Of a stretch of 64,000 bases of DNA, positions 42,401 to 51,584 are shown piece by piece. Positions within the stretch are counted from its first letter, which is position 1; each line of letters starts with the position of its first letter. The stretch is from positions 1 to 64,000 of the forward strand of contig CACWLI010000001.1 of the NCBI GenBank assembly GCA_902761685.1. Reading direction: 5' to 3'. The stretch is from an uncultured Erysipelotrichaceae bacterium. Its GTDB lineage: Bacteria > Bacillota_I > Bacilli_A > RF39 > UBA660. The notes under the pieces are model-generated. The model searched no databases. It was given only the letters and a program-made list of their open reading frames with translations, and had not been told where the DNA came from. A program made the translations under genes and the position numbers.

Positions 42401-45400
42401 GATTATGATAGAGTTCATGGCAACGATAATGATAACTTAGAAGTTAAATACTGTGCATCTGGTTCATGGTCAGGACTTCTATATGGTGAGAGTGTTACTA
42501 AACCAATGTTACATACAATTGTAAAAAGTGGTTCATATGGTACTAATAAATACGACTATGCTGCTGGTTTATATGTTGGTGGTAGAGGTTATGGAGAACA
42601 TAATTCAGCAAGAGAGGCTATTATTGAAGGTGGGTACATATATAACTTAATAGGTGGACCATTCTCTCAAGAAGCTAATAAACAATATAATGATGCATAC
42701 ATCTATATGAAAGGTGGAAGTGTTGATATTATTATTGGTGGAGCTGGAAGAAGTACAACATATGGAAATAGAATTATTAGTGTAACTGATGGAACTGTAA
42801 ACTATGCTGTATTTGGTGGATCAAATGGTATTGAAGGAAATGATTCAAATTATAATAGTACTGTTGATGGGGATTCATATGTTTATATTGGTGGATCTGC
42901 TGTAATAGGTAATACTGCTTTAGGTGAAGATGCTATAGAATCTACTTCTATGGTAGAAGCAGGAAGTGTATTTGGAATTGGTAATGGTAGAGAAGGATAT
43001 AGTGAAATTGGTACTGTTAACAATTCAAATGTAGTTATAGATGGTAACGCTATTATTAATAAGAATGTCTATGGTGGTGGAAATTATGGTGCTACTGGAC
43101 AAAATGGTAGCAATAAAACATATAATACTAACATAGTTATTCATAGTGGAGAAATAAAAGGTTCTGTCTATGGTGGTGGAAATAATAATGGTGCTGGTTC
43201 AACAAGCAATACAACCAATATTTCTATTTCAATGGATGGAGGAGAAGTTAGTGGATCTATTTATGGAGGTTCTAGAAGTAAAGGTAGAATATATGGTTCT
43301 ACTAATATAAATGTAACTGCTGGAACAGTATATTCTGATATATATGGTGGTGGTGAAGGTGGTTATGAAGACGATAACAATTATGGAACTTATGTAAGAG
43401 ATAATGTAGATATCACTATTGGTAACTCAAGTGGTGGACCAACTATAAATGGTTCTGTTTACGGAGGAAGTGCTTTTGGTAGTGTAAATACAGTAAGTGA
43501 AAATGCTACTGCTAATAATAATACAATTAATGTAACAGTTAATAATGGAAATATATTAAACTCTGTTTATGGAGGAGCAAAAGGAAGTGATACATTTACT
43601 CCTCAAGTATGTGGAAATATTACTGTAGATATAAACGGTGGAACAATTCCATCAGTTTATGGTGGATGCGATCAATCTGGTAAACCACTAGGTTCTGCTA
43701 CTGTGTATATGGATGGTGGAACAGTAACAAATATCTATGGTGGTGGAAATAAAACATCTATTGATGATACTAATATATATTTAAGAGGTGGAACATCAAC
43801 AACTGTTTATGGAGGATCTAATCAATTAGGTGATGTTATTAACACAAATATTCATGTACAAGGCGGAATAACTAACACTATATTTGGAGGAAATAATGAA
43901 GGTGGAACTTGTCAAAATACAAATATAGACGTACATGGTGGGACAATAAATACAGCAATATATGGTGGTGGTAATTTAGTTGATACTATTTCTACTAAGA
44001 TAGATATTTATAAAATTGAAAATACTTTACCAGCCGTCTATGGTGGAGGAAATCAAGCAGGAGCAACTACAACATTAATTAATACATATAGCGGAGAAGG
44101 AAATGTTAATATAACTGATGTTTATGGAGGTTCTAATCAAAGTGGAAATGTAGGAGAATCTACTATAAATGTTAGACATGGAAATATAACTAGTGTGTAT
44201 GGTGGAAATAATGCTGGTGGTGAAACTGATAAAACAAATGTTAATATAAGTGGAGGCACTATTACTACCGTTTATGGTGGAGGAAATGAAGCTGATACCA
44301 CAAATACTAATGTAAGTATTACTAATGGAACAATTAACCTTGTATATGGTGGAGGAAACCAAGCAAAGGTTAAAGAAGATACAAATGTTAGTATGAGTGG
44401 TGGAACGGTAAATACTACTATCTATGGTGGTGGTAATGAAGGAGCTATTAACGGAGAAACGCATGTTACTATTACTGGAGGAACAAGCGATAAAGTCTTT
44501 GGTGGTGGTAATAAAGCAGCGGTAGAAAAAAATACACATGTAGACTTTAATAATGGAACAACAAATACAATCTTTGGCGGAGGAAATCAAGCTGAAGTAA
44601 AAGAAAATACATATGTAAATGTTAATGGTGGAACAATAAACACTGCAATATATGGTGGTGGTAATGAAGGAGCTATTAACGGAAATACTAATGTTGTTGT
44701 TACAAATGTTGCAAATACTCTACCAGATTTATATGGTGGAGGAAATCAAGCAGGAGCCTCAACAACAAATGTAACTCTTAATGGAAATGCAAATTATACA
44801 ATCACAAATATATATGGAGGTTCTAATCAAGCTGGAACAGTAAATACATCAAATGTAATAATTAATAATGGAACTTCTACAAATGTATATGGTGGAAATA
44901 ATGCCGGTGGAAAAACTGCTACAACAAATGTAACATTAAATAATGGAACAATTAGTACTATTTATGGTGGAGGAAATGAAGCGATAAGTGATGATACTCA
45001 TGTCACTATAAATAATGGAAGTATACAGGATATTTATGGTGGAGGAAACAAAGCAAATATTACTAATTCAACAAATGTGGAAGTAATTAAATCAACTTCA
45101 CAAATTTCATCTATCTATGGTGGAGGAAATCAAGCAGGAGCCTCAACAACAAATGTAAATATTAATCCAGCAGATACAATAAATATTACTAATGTATATG
45201 GAGGTTCTAATCAAGCTGGAACAATTGGAAAATCAAATGTTATAGTAAATAATGGAACAATATCAAATTTGTATGGTGGAAATAATGCCGGTGGACAAAC
45301 TAATGATGCTAATCTTACACTAAATAATGGAACAGTTAATAATATGTTTGGTGGAGGTAATAGAGCTGTTACTGGTAAAACAAATGTATTAATTAATAAT

Positions 45401-48400
45401 GGACATATTAATGTTTTATATGGTGGAGGAGATGCAGCAGGAGTTAATCAAGATACAATTCTTACTATGCTTGGTGGTAGTACAACATCTAATATTTATG
45501 GTGGAGGAAACCAAGGAGCAGTAGGAGGAAATACAACTGTTGTTATTAACAATTCAAATATTGGTGGAAGTGCTTATGCAGGAGGAAATGGTTCAACTGC
45601 TACAGTACAAGGAAATACTGATATAACAGTTGGTGGAAATACAGTTGTTGGATCAAGTTCATGTACAGTTCTTAGTACTTGTTCTGTGTTTGGTGGTGGT
45701 AATGCTGCTACAACTGGTTCAGAATTAACAAATGATTCAACTGCTAATGTTAAAATAGCAGGTGCTACTATTTATGGAAATGTATATGGTGGTGCTAATA
45801 CTTCTAAAGTATATGGTGAAACAAATGTTAATATTGGAGCTGATGTAACACTTATAGATAACGTTACTAGAGGACCAATAAGTATACATGGAACAGTATT
45901 CGGTGGTGGTGAAGCAAATGCTTCAGGATCTGATGAATACGACTGGACATTTGTCAGTGTTACTAAAGGAATTACTGTTAATATAAATGGTAATAATTAT
46001 GAAACATTTGATATTTTAGGTTCAATATTTGGTAGTGGAAATGCATCTACTGCTGCAGGAACGAGTGAAGTAACTATTAAAAACTATGGAACATTTAATA
46101 ATCCAAAGAAAAATACTTCAATACAAAGAACTGATTTATTAACAATTGATAATTCATCAATTATATTAGTTGGAGCAACCGATAGAGAAAATGAATACTC
46201 TGATGTATTATTTAGTTTATCAAGAATTGATGAATTGGATTTAGTTAATAATTCAACTTTATATCTTGAAACAGGTGCTAATCTTTTACAAGAATTTAAG
46301 AGTTTAACAAGTAGTGGAGATTTAGCTAAAGTTGATATTGATAGTGATAATGGAACAATTACTAAAAATGTTGATAATAGAGTTTATATGTTTATTGATA
46401 AAAAACTTAACATAGCTAAAAACCAAAATGTTACAGATTATGGTGAAGTTAGTGGTATGTCATTCTTTGGAATGTATAAATACAATTCTAATGGAACTGT
46501 TAATACTGGTATATATAACAAACATGATTATGGAGATACTCTTGACTGGGGTGGTGTATTTGATAATGTATCATCTTATGTTCTAGGACTTCATAAAGCA
46601 AACCATGATATAGAAAAAGATGGATTCTATACAAATTATATTGATGATACAACTAGTAAAAATGTACCAAATTATATAACTCCTACACCACCTAGTGGAC
46701 CACTTTATATGTGGACAATTGGTGAAGGAGTAATTGAATATACTGTTGAATTATCAGCATCTAAATATTCTACATTAGGTACTGCAGAACTTACACTTAG
46801 AGATTTTACAGATCCTAATACTACTTTCCAAATTTTAGGATTTGATTACAGTGAAATAGCTGAAGGTATTTCTTTAGTAGAAAAAAATAACATAAAGAAA
46901 ATTGCTGATAATGAAACTGATGCAGATACAATATTTGGTTTATCAATGGAAACAAGTAATGCAGGATGGCTTGCTAATAGTAGTACACAATTTTTAACAA
47001 GAGAAAATGATCCTGTAGTTGGTTCTCAAAACTATATTGGTGGTAATAACTCATCAGCACCAACTATATTATTCTATTTGCATCACTCAAAAAATATAGC
47101 AACATCTGGTGATTTAGGTAAAGTAACAATACAATTAATGTCAATTAGACAAATTGATGCTTTAACAAAAGAAACTAAGAGACTTATTATTACTGTTGAT
47201 ATGTCTAGAGTACTATTTGATACAATTAATTATGAAGGAGCTATGACAGCAGGTCGTAAATATGAATTATTTACATCTACAGCTACAAATATTACATCTT
47301 CTTCTTCAATTAGTGCATTCTATTCATTATTTAATACAGGAAATAATATTTATAGAGAAGGATATCATAGAAGTTTAGTTTCAAATTATGTATTACCATT
47401 AAATACTAAAATTACTATGATTGATTATAGTAATGATGATACTCAATACTATTATCATATTATTAATCAAAATGATGTTGATGAAGCAACGCTTGAATTA
47501 CAAAATCGAAGAGAAGTTGCTTATGATATATCTATGTTTGAAGTAATGGGCGCTGAGAATAGCGGAGTATACTATAATGATGCTATTAAAAATACAGAAT
47601 ACTATCATAGTAGTGAAGGATATTGTAATGAAGAGTTTATATTTATAATAGACTTTGGCGACACTAATATAACTTCTAATTCAATTGGAAATCAATTATT
47701 AATTGAAATTAGAGATGATGATGATGAAACCATCTATAGTGTACTTGCACCACAACATTTAGATATGGTGTATAACATTTATACAGGAAAAGATGCTATA
47801 ATAGATATGGATGGTACAATAGATAAAAACAAAATATATAATGGTGAATCTTTAATAGCTGACTTAAATATTGATTATACTCAATCAATGGTTGGTTCAA
47901 CATTAATATATGATACTCATTATTTTGATTCAAAACTTGGTATTAAGATTTCTTTAATAAACGAAGAAGGGGAAGTTGTAACTGGAACTACTTTACTTGG
48001 TTTATATTATGAAATAGATGGTGTTAGATATGATCCAAATATCGATGGAACTACAAGAATTAAAATAGCAGATAAAGTTGATAGTGCTGAAAAGTGGGTA
48101 ATAGTAAATACAGGTACATCAAAGATAGCTTCTGGAAATTATAAGTTAAGATTTGAATCATTTGGTTCTGCTGATGGAATTTATTATGGTTTAAATTCTT
48201 CTGACACTAAAGATTTTGATATTGAAATTGTAAATGAAATTTATGGTCTTGATATTGATACAGCACCAGAAGATATGATTATTAATAAAGATACTGGCTT
48301 AAATGCAAATGATACTGATACAATTACATATAATATTTCTTATAACTCTGGTCTTAATAATCCAAGTATAAGATTAAAAATGTATAGAAGAGGATACGAC

Positions 48401-48631
48401 ACAATTGATGATACAAGTTATCATTTAGTAGATGCTCAAGATTACTTTAAATCAGCATTAGTAAGAGTAAATGAAAAAGAGTATGTTGTTAGTGAAAATC
48501 CAAATGAAGAAACACAATTCTCTGTAAAAATGAAAGATAATTTAATCTCTGGAACGTACAAATTGGAATTTATCTTGTATGATGATAATTCTCCAATTGG
48601 AACAGTTGATAAATACATTATTATTAAATAG
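39482..48631 (+). CDS. Giant secreted repeat protein (3049 residues, YGGGN repeats)
   Basis: An uninterrupted 9150-base frame. Residues 12-31 are a hydrophobic export segment; SIWDGSIATKFSGGDGSVTKPYII then starts a GLUG-like beta-helix opening. A long acidic Asn/Ser/Glu linker fills about 165-285. After beta modules (some with Cys pairs), residues about 1195-2170 hold roughly 36 short repeats built on V/I-YGGGN...tNvxixxGtixx, 22-35 residues each, as in parallel beta-helix adhesins. Residues 2170-3049 are non-repetitive beta modules. There is no LPxTG, no C-terminal helix and no visible anchor, so attachment depends on something else. It is followed by a 36-codon gene and the SipW cluster. 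Confidence 0.85.
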   Translation: MYNKIIKKIKENKLLVVLLLLFFSLNIFVIYNTFSEKTTSSIWDGSIATKFSGGDGSVTKPYIIKDGSELAYLFTLINSEDNSEYFNKFYSLQNNINLNGKDFSFAEYDKKFSGNFNGNGYSIFNFNISKYYIDEEEKTAYVSLLDSLYSSNIHDLNIRDVTFVVDSDDIINNSVKKSNSDNEDVNANEAVVIDNKDNSETSNSSDSEKNKIEENIKDNTDSTIDSTQNNENETEKNSEESKEEVTNENTEDNVKTEEENTNDVTKEGSEENLEVEENPDEVVQTKIENFEIALFRNVEQTVLNNISINNIKVNYKGNLEIVRSSLFVLNDVSNNRISNININGESTINDTTVLINYYNDASINNIISSTNSLTLINNYEEENSTIYSYKIVDGKLTFDNSYPVKSILETFNNNSNYLWKFENNQFRIVNNGKDDTKNTLKARKMIRSIPSGHKSGIEGDTVYVNDYESDANYYDGLNYTYSSDFKTPTTEKKNIYIDSNLVFVQVNYSGTDKSNTYTGYVSNSESQSKYVYYKIYKVNDNGTGDTSDDYVEFELIDNPFARRPNSRVFNGWITDYEGATISLNTDIYVRSIKIPVTYNGNNPNNININVYAVWGEGSITNYRNSTYGYAWSDTFSYLSSKGFHSVSSFITEYESVTPYYVRATARYNRTYPSDAVNNYGEALTGTCNSIFGCTYYTHATGSYNAGTTYYELDGTMQTHTVQSYQVYQSDIPVGESIAGYYRQVTIPRNASTTGYFDTNGNSLNGTCTSNNCTCYELIPYYDDNGDEEVVISGTLYYYLTTRDTNIVVMTSNVSSTWSSNQNKPFTLTGINNGTNYYTSYYWNTRSAYVQAYADTRIEFLRIYGPANLNTDTSPGVRSTNYNTSPAAGGMFGNYYNLKIGRGLVRYDDSASNFTYVAGGNNTSTGGSRSSLTKYRLIIESGFYNNLSLTSVLYGNNNNQTREYYIDVTGIYGNDYDRVHGNDNDNLEVKYCASGSWSGLLYGESVTKPMLHTIVKSGSYGTNKYDYAAGLYVGGRGYGEHNSAREAIIEGGYIYNLIGGPFSQEANKQYNDAYIYMKGGSVDIIIGGAGRSTTYGNRIISVTDGTVNYAVFGGSNGIEGNDSNYNSTVDGDSYVYIGGSAVIGNTALGEDAIESTSMVEAGSVFGIGNGREGYSEIGTVNNSNVVIDGNAIINKNVYGGGNYGATGQNGSNKTYNTNIVIHSGEIKGSVYGGGNNNGAGSTSNTTNISISMDGGEVSGSIYGGSRSKGRIYGSTNINVTAGTVYSDIYGGGEGGYEDDNNYGTYVRDNVDITIGNSSGGPTINGSVYGGSAFGSVNTVSENATANNNTINVTVNNGNILNSVYGGAKGSDTFTPQVCGNITVDINGGTIPSVYGGCDQSGKPLGSATVYMDGGTVTNIYGGGNKTSIDDTNIYLRGGTSTTVYGGSNQLGDVINTNIHVQGGITNTIFGGNNEGGTCQNTNIDVHGGTINTAIYGGGNLVDTISTKIDIYKIENTLPAVYGGGNQAGATTTLINTYSGEGNVNITDVYGGSNQSGNVGESTINVRHGNITSVYGGNNAGGETDKTNVNISGGTITTVYGGGNEADTTNTNVSITNGTINLVYGGGNQAKVKEDTNVSMSGGTVNTTIYGGGNEGAINGETHVTITGGTSDKVFGGGNKAAVEKNTHVDFNNGTTNTIFGGGNQAEVKENTYVNVNGGTINTAIYGGGNEGAINGNTNVVVTNVANTLPDLYGGGNQAGASTTNVTLNGNANYTITNIYGGSNQAGTVNTSNVIINNGTSTNVYGGNNAGGKTATTNVTLNNGTISTIYGGGNEAISDDTHVTINNGSIQDIYGGGNKANITNSTNVEVIKSTSQISSIYGGGNQAGASTTNVNINPADTINITNVYGGSNQAGTIGKSNVIVNNGTISNLYGGNNAGGQTNDANLTLNNGTVNNMFGGGNRAVTGKTNVLINNGHINVLYGGGDAAGVNQDTILTMLGGSTTSNIYGGGNQGAVGGNTTVVINNSNIGGSAYAGGNGSTATVQGNTDITVGGNTVVGSSSCTVLSTCSVFGGGNAATTGSELTNDSTANVKIAGATIYGNVYGGANTSKVYGETNVNIGADVTLIDNVTRGPISIHGTVFGGGEANASGSDEYDWTFVSVTKGITVNINGNNYETFDILGSIFGSGNASTAAGTSEVTIKNYGTFNNPKKNTSIQRTDLLTIDNSSIILVGATDRENEYSDVLFSLSRIDELDLVNNSTLYLETGANLLQEFKSLTSSGDLAKVDIDSDNGTITKNVDNRVYMFIDKKLNIAKNQNVTDYGEVSGMSFFGMYKYNSNGTVNTGIYNKHDYGDTLDWGGVFDNVSSYVLGLHKANHDIEKDGFYTNYIDDTTSKNVPNYITPTPPSGPLYMWTIGEGVIEYTVELSASKYSTLGTAELTLRDFTDPNTTFQILGFDYSEIAEGISLVEKNNIKKIADNETDADTIFGLSMETSNAGWLANSSTQFLTRENDPVVGSQNYIGGNNSSAPTILFYLHHSKNIATSGDLGKVTIQLMSIRQIDALTKETKRLIITVDMSRVLFDTINYEGAMTAGRKYELFTSTATNITSSSSISAFYSLFNTGNNIYREGYHRSLVSNYVLPLNTKITMIDYSNDDTQYYYHIINQNDVDEATLELQNRREVAYDISMFEVMGAENSGVYYNDAIKNTEYYHSSEGYCNEEFIFIIDFGDTNITSNSIGNQLLIEIRDDDDETIYSVLAPQHLDMVYNIYTGKDAIIDMDGTIDKNKIYNGESLIADLNIDYTQSMVGSTLIYDTHYFDSKLGIKISLINEEGEVVTGTTLLGLYYEIDGVRYDPNIDGTTRIKIADKVDSAEKWVIVNTGTSKIASGNYKLRFESFGSADGIYYGLNSSDTKDFDIEIVNEIYGLDIDTAPEDMIINKDTGLNANDTDTITYNISYNSGLNNPSIRLKMYRRGYDTIDDTSYHLVDAQDYFKSALVRVNEKEYVVSENPNEETQFSVKMKDNLISGTYKLEFILYDDNSPIGTVDKYIIIK
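43060..45990 (+). repeat. About 36 tandem YGGGN-type repeats with a 384-base higher-order copy
   Basis: In the giant gene the unit V/I/L-Y/F-GG-G/S/N-N recurs about 36 times. Blocks of the pattern YGGGNQAGAxTT, YGGSNQAG, YGGNNAGG, YGGGNEA recur three times, near 44039, 44732 and 45116. The last two copies are exactly 384 bases (128 codons) apart at three landmarks: 44732/45116, 44811/45195 and 44888/45272. That constant spacing and the near-identical bases suggest recent in-frame duplication. Confidence 0.85.
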
Positions 48632-48644
48632 GAAGGATGATATT

Positions 48645-48755
48645 ATGAATGAACTTAATAACAAAGATTTATTAGAACTATATGAAATATTAAAAAAGTT
48701 TATTAAAAATCTTGAAAACGCTAAGGAGGAATATGACAATGATAGAAAATCTTAA
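48645..48755 (+). CDS. 36-residue small protein
   Basis: ATG at 48645 follows GGAAGGA (48631-48637), 13 bases after the giant gene's stop, and reads MNELNNKDLLELYEILKKF then a Lys/Glu-rich helix to a TAA at 48753-48755. It overlaps the next gene's start in another frame. It is a plausible amphipathic helix with a real ribosome site, but short enough that it may simply couple translation of the next gene. Confidence 0.5.
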   Translation: MNELNNKDLLELYEILKKFIKNLENAKEEYDNDRKS

Positions 48756-50247
48756 TCAAGAAATAGAAAGTATTAATTCAAATATATCTGTCCTTCCTAA
48801 AAATAATAAAAAGAATTTAGAGAAGTATAATGCATATATTGATGAAATATTAGCAAAATATAAACCAATGTTAGAAGAAAGTGAAAGAATAATTAAAGCT
48901 AGATATCAAGATACGCTTTCTAAATATAAAAATTTAACATTTTCATTAGAAGATGATAGTATGGATTATAATTCTTTAAAACTTTCTGATGAAAGAGTGT
49001 TTTCAAGTGAAAAGATGAATTTAGAATATCTATTATATAAACTTGATACTTCATCTAATAACTTAGATGAAGTAAATGAAATATTATTAAAAATATTAGA
49101 AAATTTTGAATCTTGTGGAATAGTTTTAACAGTAGATGATTTTAATCATACAGAGAGTGTTAATTTATATATGAAAGCTTTGTTTGATAAATCTACTGGA
49201 ATTATTGAAGTGTTTAATGAATTATTTTGGAAAGATCCAGAATTAATTAAAGAAATAGAACTTAATATAAAATACTTATATTATAAAAATGAAAGTAAAA
49301 TAAATGATTATTATAAAAATAAATATGCTGATTTTGATTTTCATAGTTTTATAACTAATCATAGAAATATAGTATTAAGAAATGAATTATCTAAACATAA
49401 GAGTGTTAAGTATATTTATGATTTATTTATGAATGGAGAATTAGAATTAGATGATTTTATAATAGAAAGTAGAGTACAAGATTTAATTTCTTTATTCTTA
49501 TCTGATCCTTCTTCAGAAAGAAATTATGATAATTTAATAGAATTAAATAAGAGTTTAGTTGAATTTTCTGGTTATTTAAAATATAAATTCATTATAGATA
49601 ATTTTAAGGAATTATTTAGTCATAAAGAAGAGTACAAAGATTTATTTACTAATAAATTAAAAGAAATAGCTAAAATGGAGCATGATTTATTTGCTATTAA
49701 TAAGAAAATTAATAAAACTGGATTGTTTAAGTTAAATAAAATTAAATTATCAGATGCTAAAATAGAAAGAAATAGAATAATAGGGGAGTTATTAAATCAA
49801 TATAAGGAATTAGATGATTTAAAAATCAAAGAAGTTATTAACAAGTATGTAACTAGTGAGACAAATTGTTATGATGTATTAAAATTTGCTACATATAACT
49901 TTCATTATTTTATTAGTTTATTAGAATCTGATAACGAAGCAATAACTATTGAGAATATTGAAAATAATTTGCATGAATTACAAAAGTTCATATATGACAA
50001 TAATATAGATATTATAGATAATATTAATTTATCAGAAGAAAAAGATGTAGCAAAAATGATAAGTGAAAGATATAAATTAAATAGTATTTTAGTAAATGAG
50101 GATAAATTAAATGTAAATGGATTAAAAGATTTATTATTTGGTGTAAAAAAATTACTAATTTATTTTGATATTTATATTCTTATGATTAATTTAAAAGATT
50201 TAAGATTTTTAATAGATGCCCCTAAAGCATTAGGAAAGCAAGATTGA
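48739..50247 (+). CDS. Large helical cytoplasmic protein of the surface cluster
   Basis: 502 residues from the ATG at 48739, 9 bases after AAGGAGG (48723-48729); ATG 48733 is possible and a TTG at 48712 is upstream of that site. Predicted almost entirely helical with many Leu/Lys/Glu heptads, no signal peptide and no membrane helix. Family not recognised. Sitting between the giant repeat protein and the signal-peptidase-like gene, it may be a chaperone or cytoplasmic partner of the export system; this is inference from position. Confidence 0.7.
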   Translation: MIENLNQEIESINSNISVLPKNNKKNLEKYNAYIDEILAKYKPMLEESERIIKARYQDTLSKYKNLTFSLEDDSMDYNSLKLSDERVFSSEKMNLEYLLYKLDTSSNNLDEVNEILLKILENFESCGIVLTVDDFNHTESVNLYMKALFDKSTGIIEVFNELFWKDPELIKEIELNIKYLYYKNESKINDYYKNKYADFDFHSFITNHRNIVLRNELSKHKSVKYIYDLFMNGELELDDFIIESRVQDLISLFLSDPSSERNYDNLIELNKSLVEFSGYLKYKFIIDNFKELFSHKEEYKDLFTNKLKEIAKMEHDLFAINKKINKTGLFKLNKIKLSDAKIERNRIIGELLNQYKELDDLKIKEVINKYVTSETNCYDVLKFATYNFHYFISLLESDNEAITIENIENNLHELQKFIYDNNIDIIDNINLSEEKDVAKMISERYKLNSILVNEDKLNVNGLKDLLFGVKKLLIYFDIYILMINLKDLRFLIDAPKALGKQD

Positions 50248-50306
50248 TAATTGACTATTATTGTTTTAAATTATATAATTGATTTATGGTAGTAGAGTGA
50301 GGGTTT

Positions 50307-50840
50307 ATGAAAAAAGTATTAAATTTTATTAAAGGAATTATTATTTCTGTTTGGGTTTTAATTGCTATAGTTACAACTATATGCTTAATATCATATAATG
50401 ATTATAGTGTTAGTGAAATAGGAGATAATTCAATCTTTATTGTAGATAATGAAAGATTAGAACCTGATTTTTTGAAAAATGATTTAGTTATTGTTAAAAA
50501 AGTAGCAGAAAATAAATATCATGTAGGAGATCCTGTATTTTTCTATATAACTAATCCTGCTGATGCAGTATTTATTAATTATGGTAAAATTACTAAAATT
50601 GTAGAAGCAGATCACGCAGAAGATGCATATTGTTTTGATGATGATGTTGTTTCTTATTCTGATATGATAGGTCCAGCAAATGGAGCTATTGTTTATCATA
50701 AATGGGGATTAGTATTATCTATATTTGAATCAAGATGGGGATTTATGTTCTTAGTTATTTTTCCAACTATATTTGCTATAGTATATGAAATCTATTCTAT
50801 TATAGAGGAAGCTAGAGCAGCAAGAGATGAAGAAGAATAG
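50307..50840 (+). CDS. Catalytically dead signal peptidase I homologue
   Basis: 177 residues. N-terminal helix (about 10-32), a peptidase-like domain and a C-terminal helix (about 142-162), as in SipW. Alignment by eye with the neighbours shows the loss: their SGSM or TGSMEP site reads NERLEP here (IFIVDNERLEPDFLKNDLVIVKK), so Ser becomes Arg, and the VTHR/VTHK His site reads VFINYGKI. The fold and the LVIVKK strand are kept. It may be a regulator or chaperone of signal-peptide processing. The next gene overlaps its last 14 bases. Confidence 0.75.
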   Translation: MKKVLNFIKGIIISVWVLIAIVTTICLISYNDYSVSEIGDNSIFIVDNERLEPDFLKNDLVIVKKVAENKYHVGDPVFFYITNPADAVFINYGKITKIVEADHAEDAYCFDDDVVSYSDMIGPANGAIVYHKWGLVLSIFESRWGFMFLVIFPTIFAIVYEIYSIIEEARAARDEEE

Positions 50841-51480
50841 TATAAGAATTTTACTTTGGTCATTAGTAATAATATTTATTATTATTACTTTTACTTTATT
50901 TAAAAATACTTTCGCTTTATTTGAAACAGAAGCAAGTGGTAAAGCAAACAATGATATAGGTAAGTGGATAATCAAAATAAATGATGAACTGATAAGTGAT
51001 GGAATAGTAGAAACAATTAGTGTTGATCAATTTGTATATGAAGAAAATGAAAAAGTAGAAAGTGGTTATATAGCTCCAGGAACAAGTGCATATTTTGATT
51101 TAGTATTTGATGCAACTGAATGCGATGTTGCGGTTAAATATGATATAGAGTTTTTATTAGAAGATATGGATTATGCTGAAAATATAAGCATTACTGTTAA
51201 TGAGACTGGTGAAAATAGTTCTATTAAAACTGGACCAAATACATATTCTGGTGTAATTGATTTAGATTCTATTATTGATGGGGATTTAATTACACTTAGG
51301 ATAACAATTAATTGGGCAAATTTAGAAGATTATAATGAAAGTGATACACTTCTTGGAACAACTGAGGATAGTAAATTGAGTGTTCCGATTAAAGTATCAG
51401 CAATACAATATTTAGGAGAAGAAATAATTCCTTATGTTGAGAATGATGAAAATGATGGAGAAAGTAATTTAGGTGGCTAA
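50827..51480 (+). CDS. TasA-like SipW-class secreted protein
   Basis: 217 residues. The hydrophobic segment is followed by KNTFALFETEASGKANNDIGKWIIKIN, the standard start of the SipW-substrate family ('a.f.t.asg.a...IakW.ikvn'). The mature part is a beta sandwich of about 165 residues with one Cys (TECDVAVKYD). The ATG is inside the end of the pseudo-peptidase gene (14-base overlap), so translation is coupled. It has a close cousin at 59360 on the opposite strand (AKYISSANASADLTIARWNILIN). Confidence 0.78.
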   Translation: MKKNSIRILLWSLVIIFIIITFTLFKNTFALFETEASGKANNDIGKWIIKINDELISDGIVETISVDQFVYEENEKVESGYIAPGTSAYFDLVFDATECDVAVKYDIEFLLEDMDYAENISITVNETGENSSIKTGPNTYSGVIDLDSIIDGDLITLRITINWANLEDYNESDTLLGTTEDSKLSVPIKVSAIQYLGEEIIPYVENDENDGESNLGG

Positions 51481-51584
51481 ATTACTTTTTTAATTATTGA
51501 TTATTTATATAAAAAATGATATATTTGATAATATAGAATGGATTATAATGAATTCTATATAAAGAATAAAAGGATGGTTGCATA

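Noticed and set aside
43060..45990. Dense short direct repeats that look like a CRISPR array
   Set aside because: They are in frame in one long protein, vary in length and base sequence, and have no constant repeat-spacer layout or cas genes.
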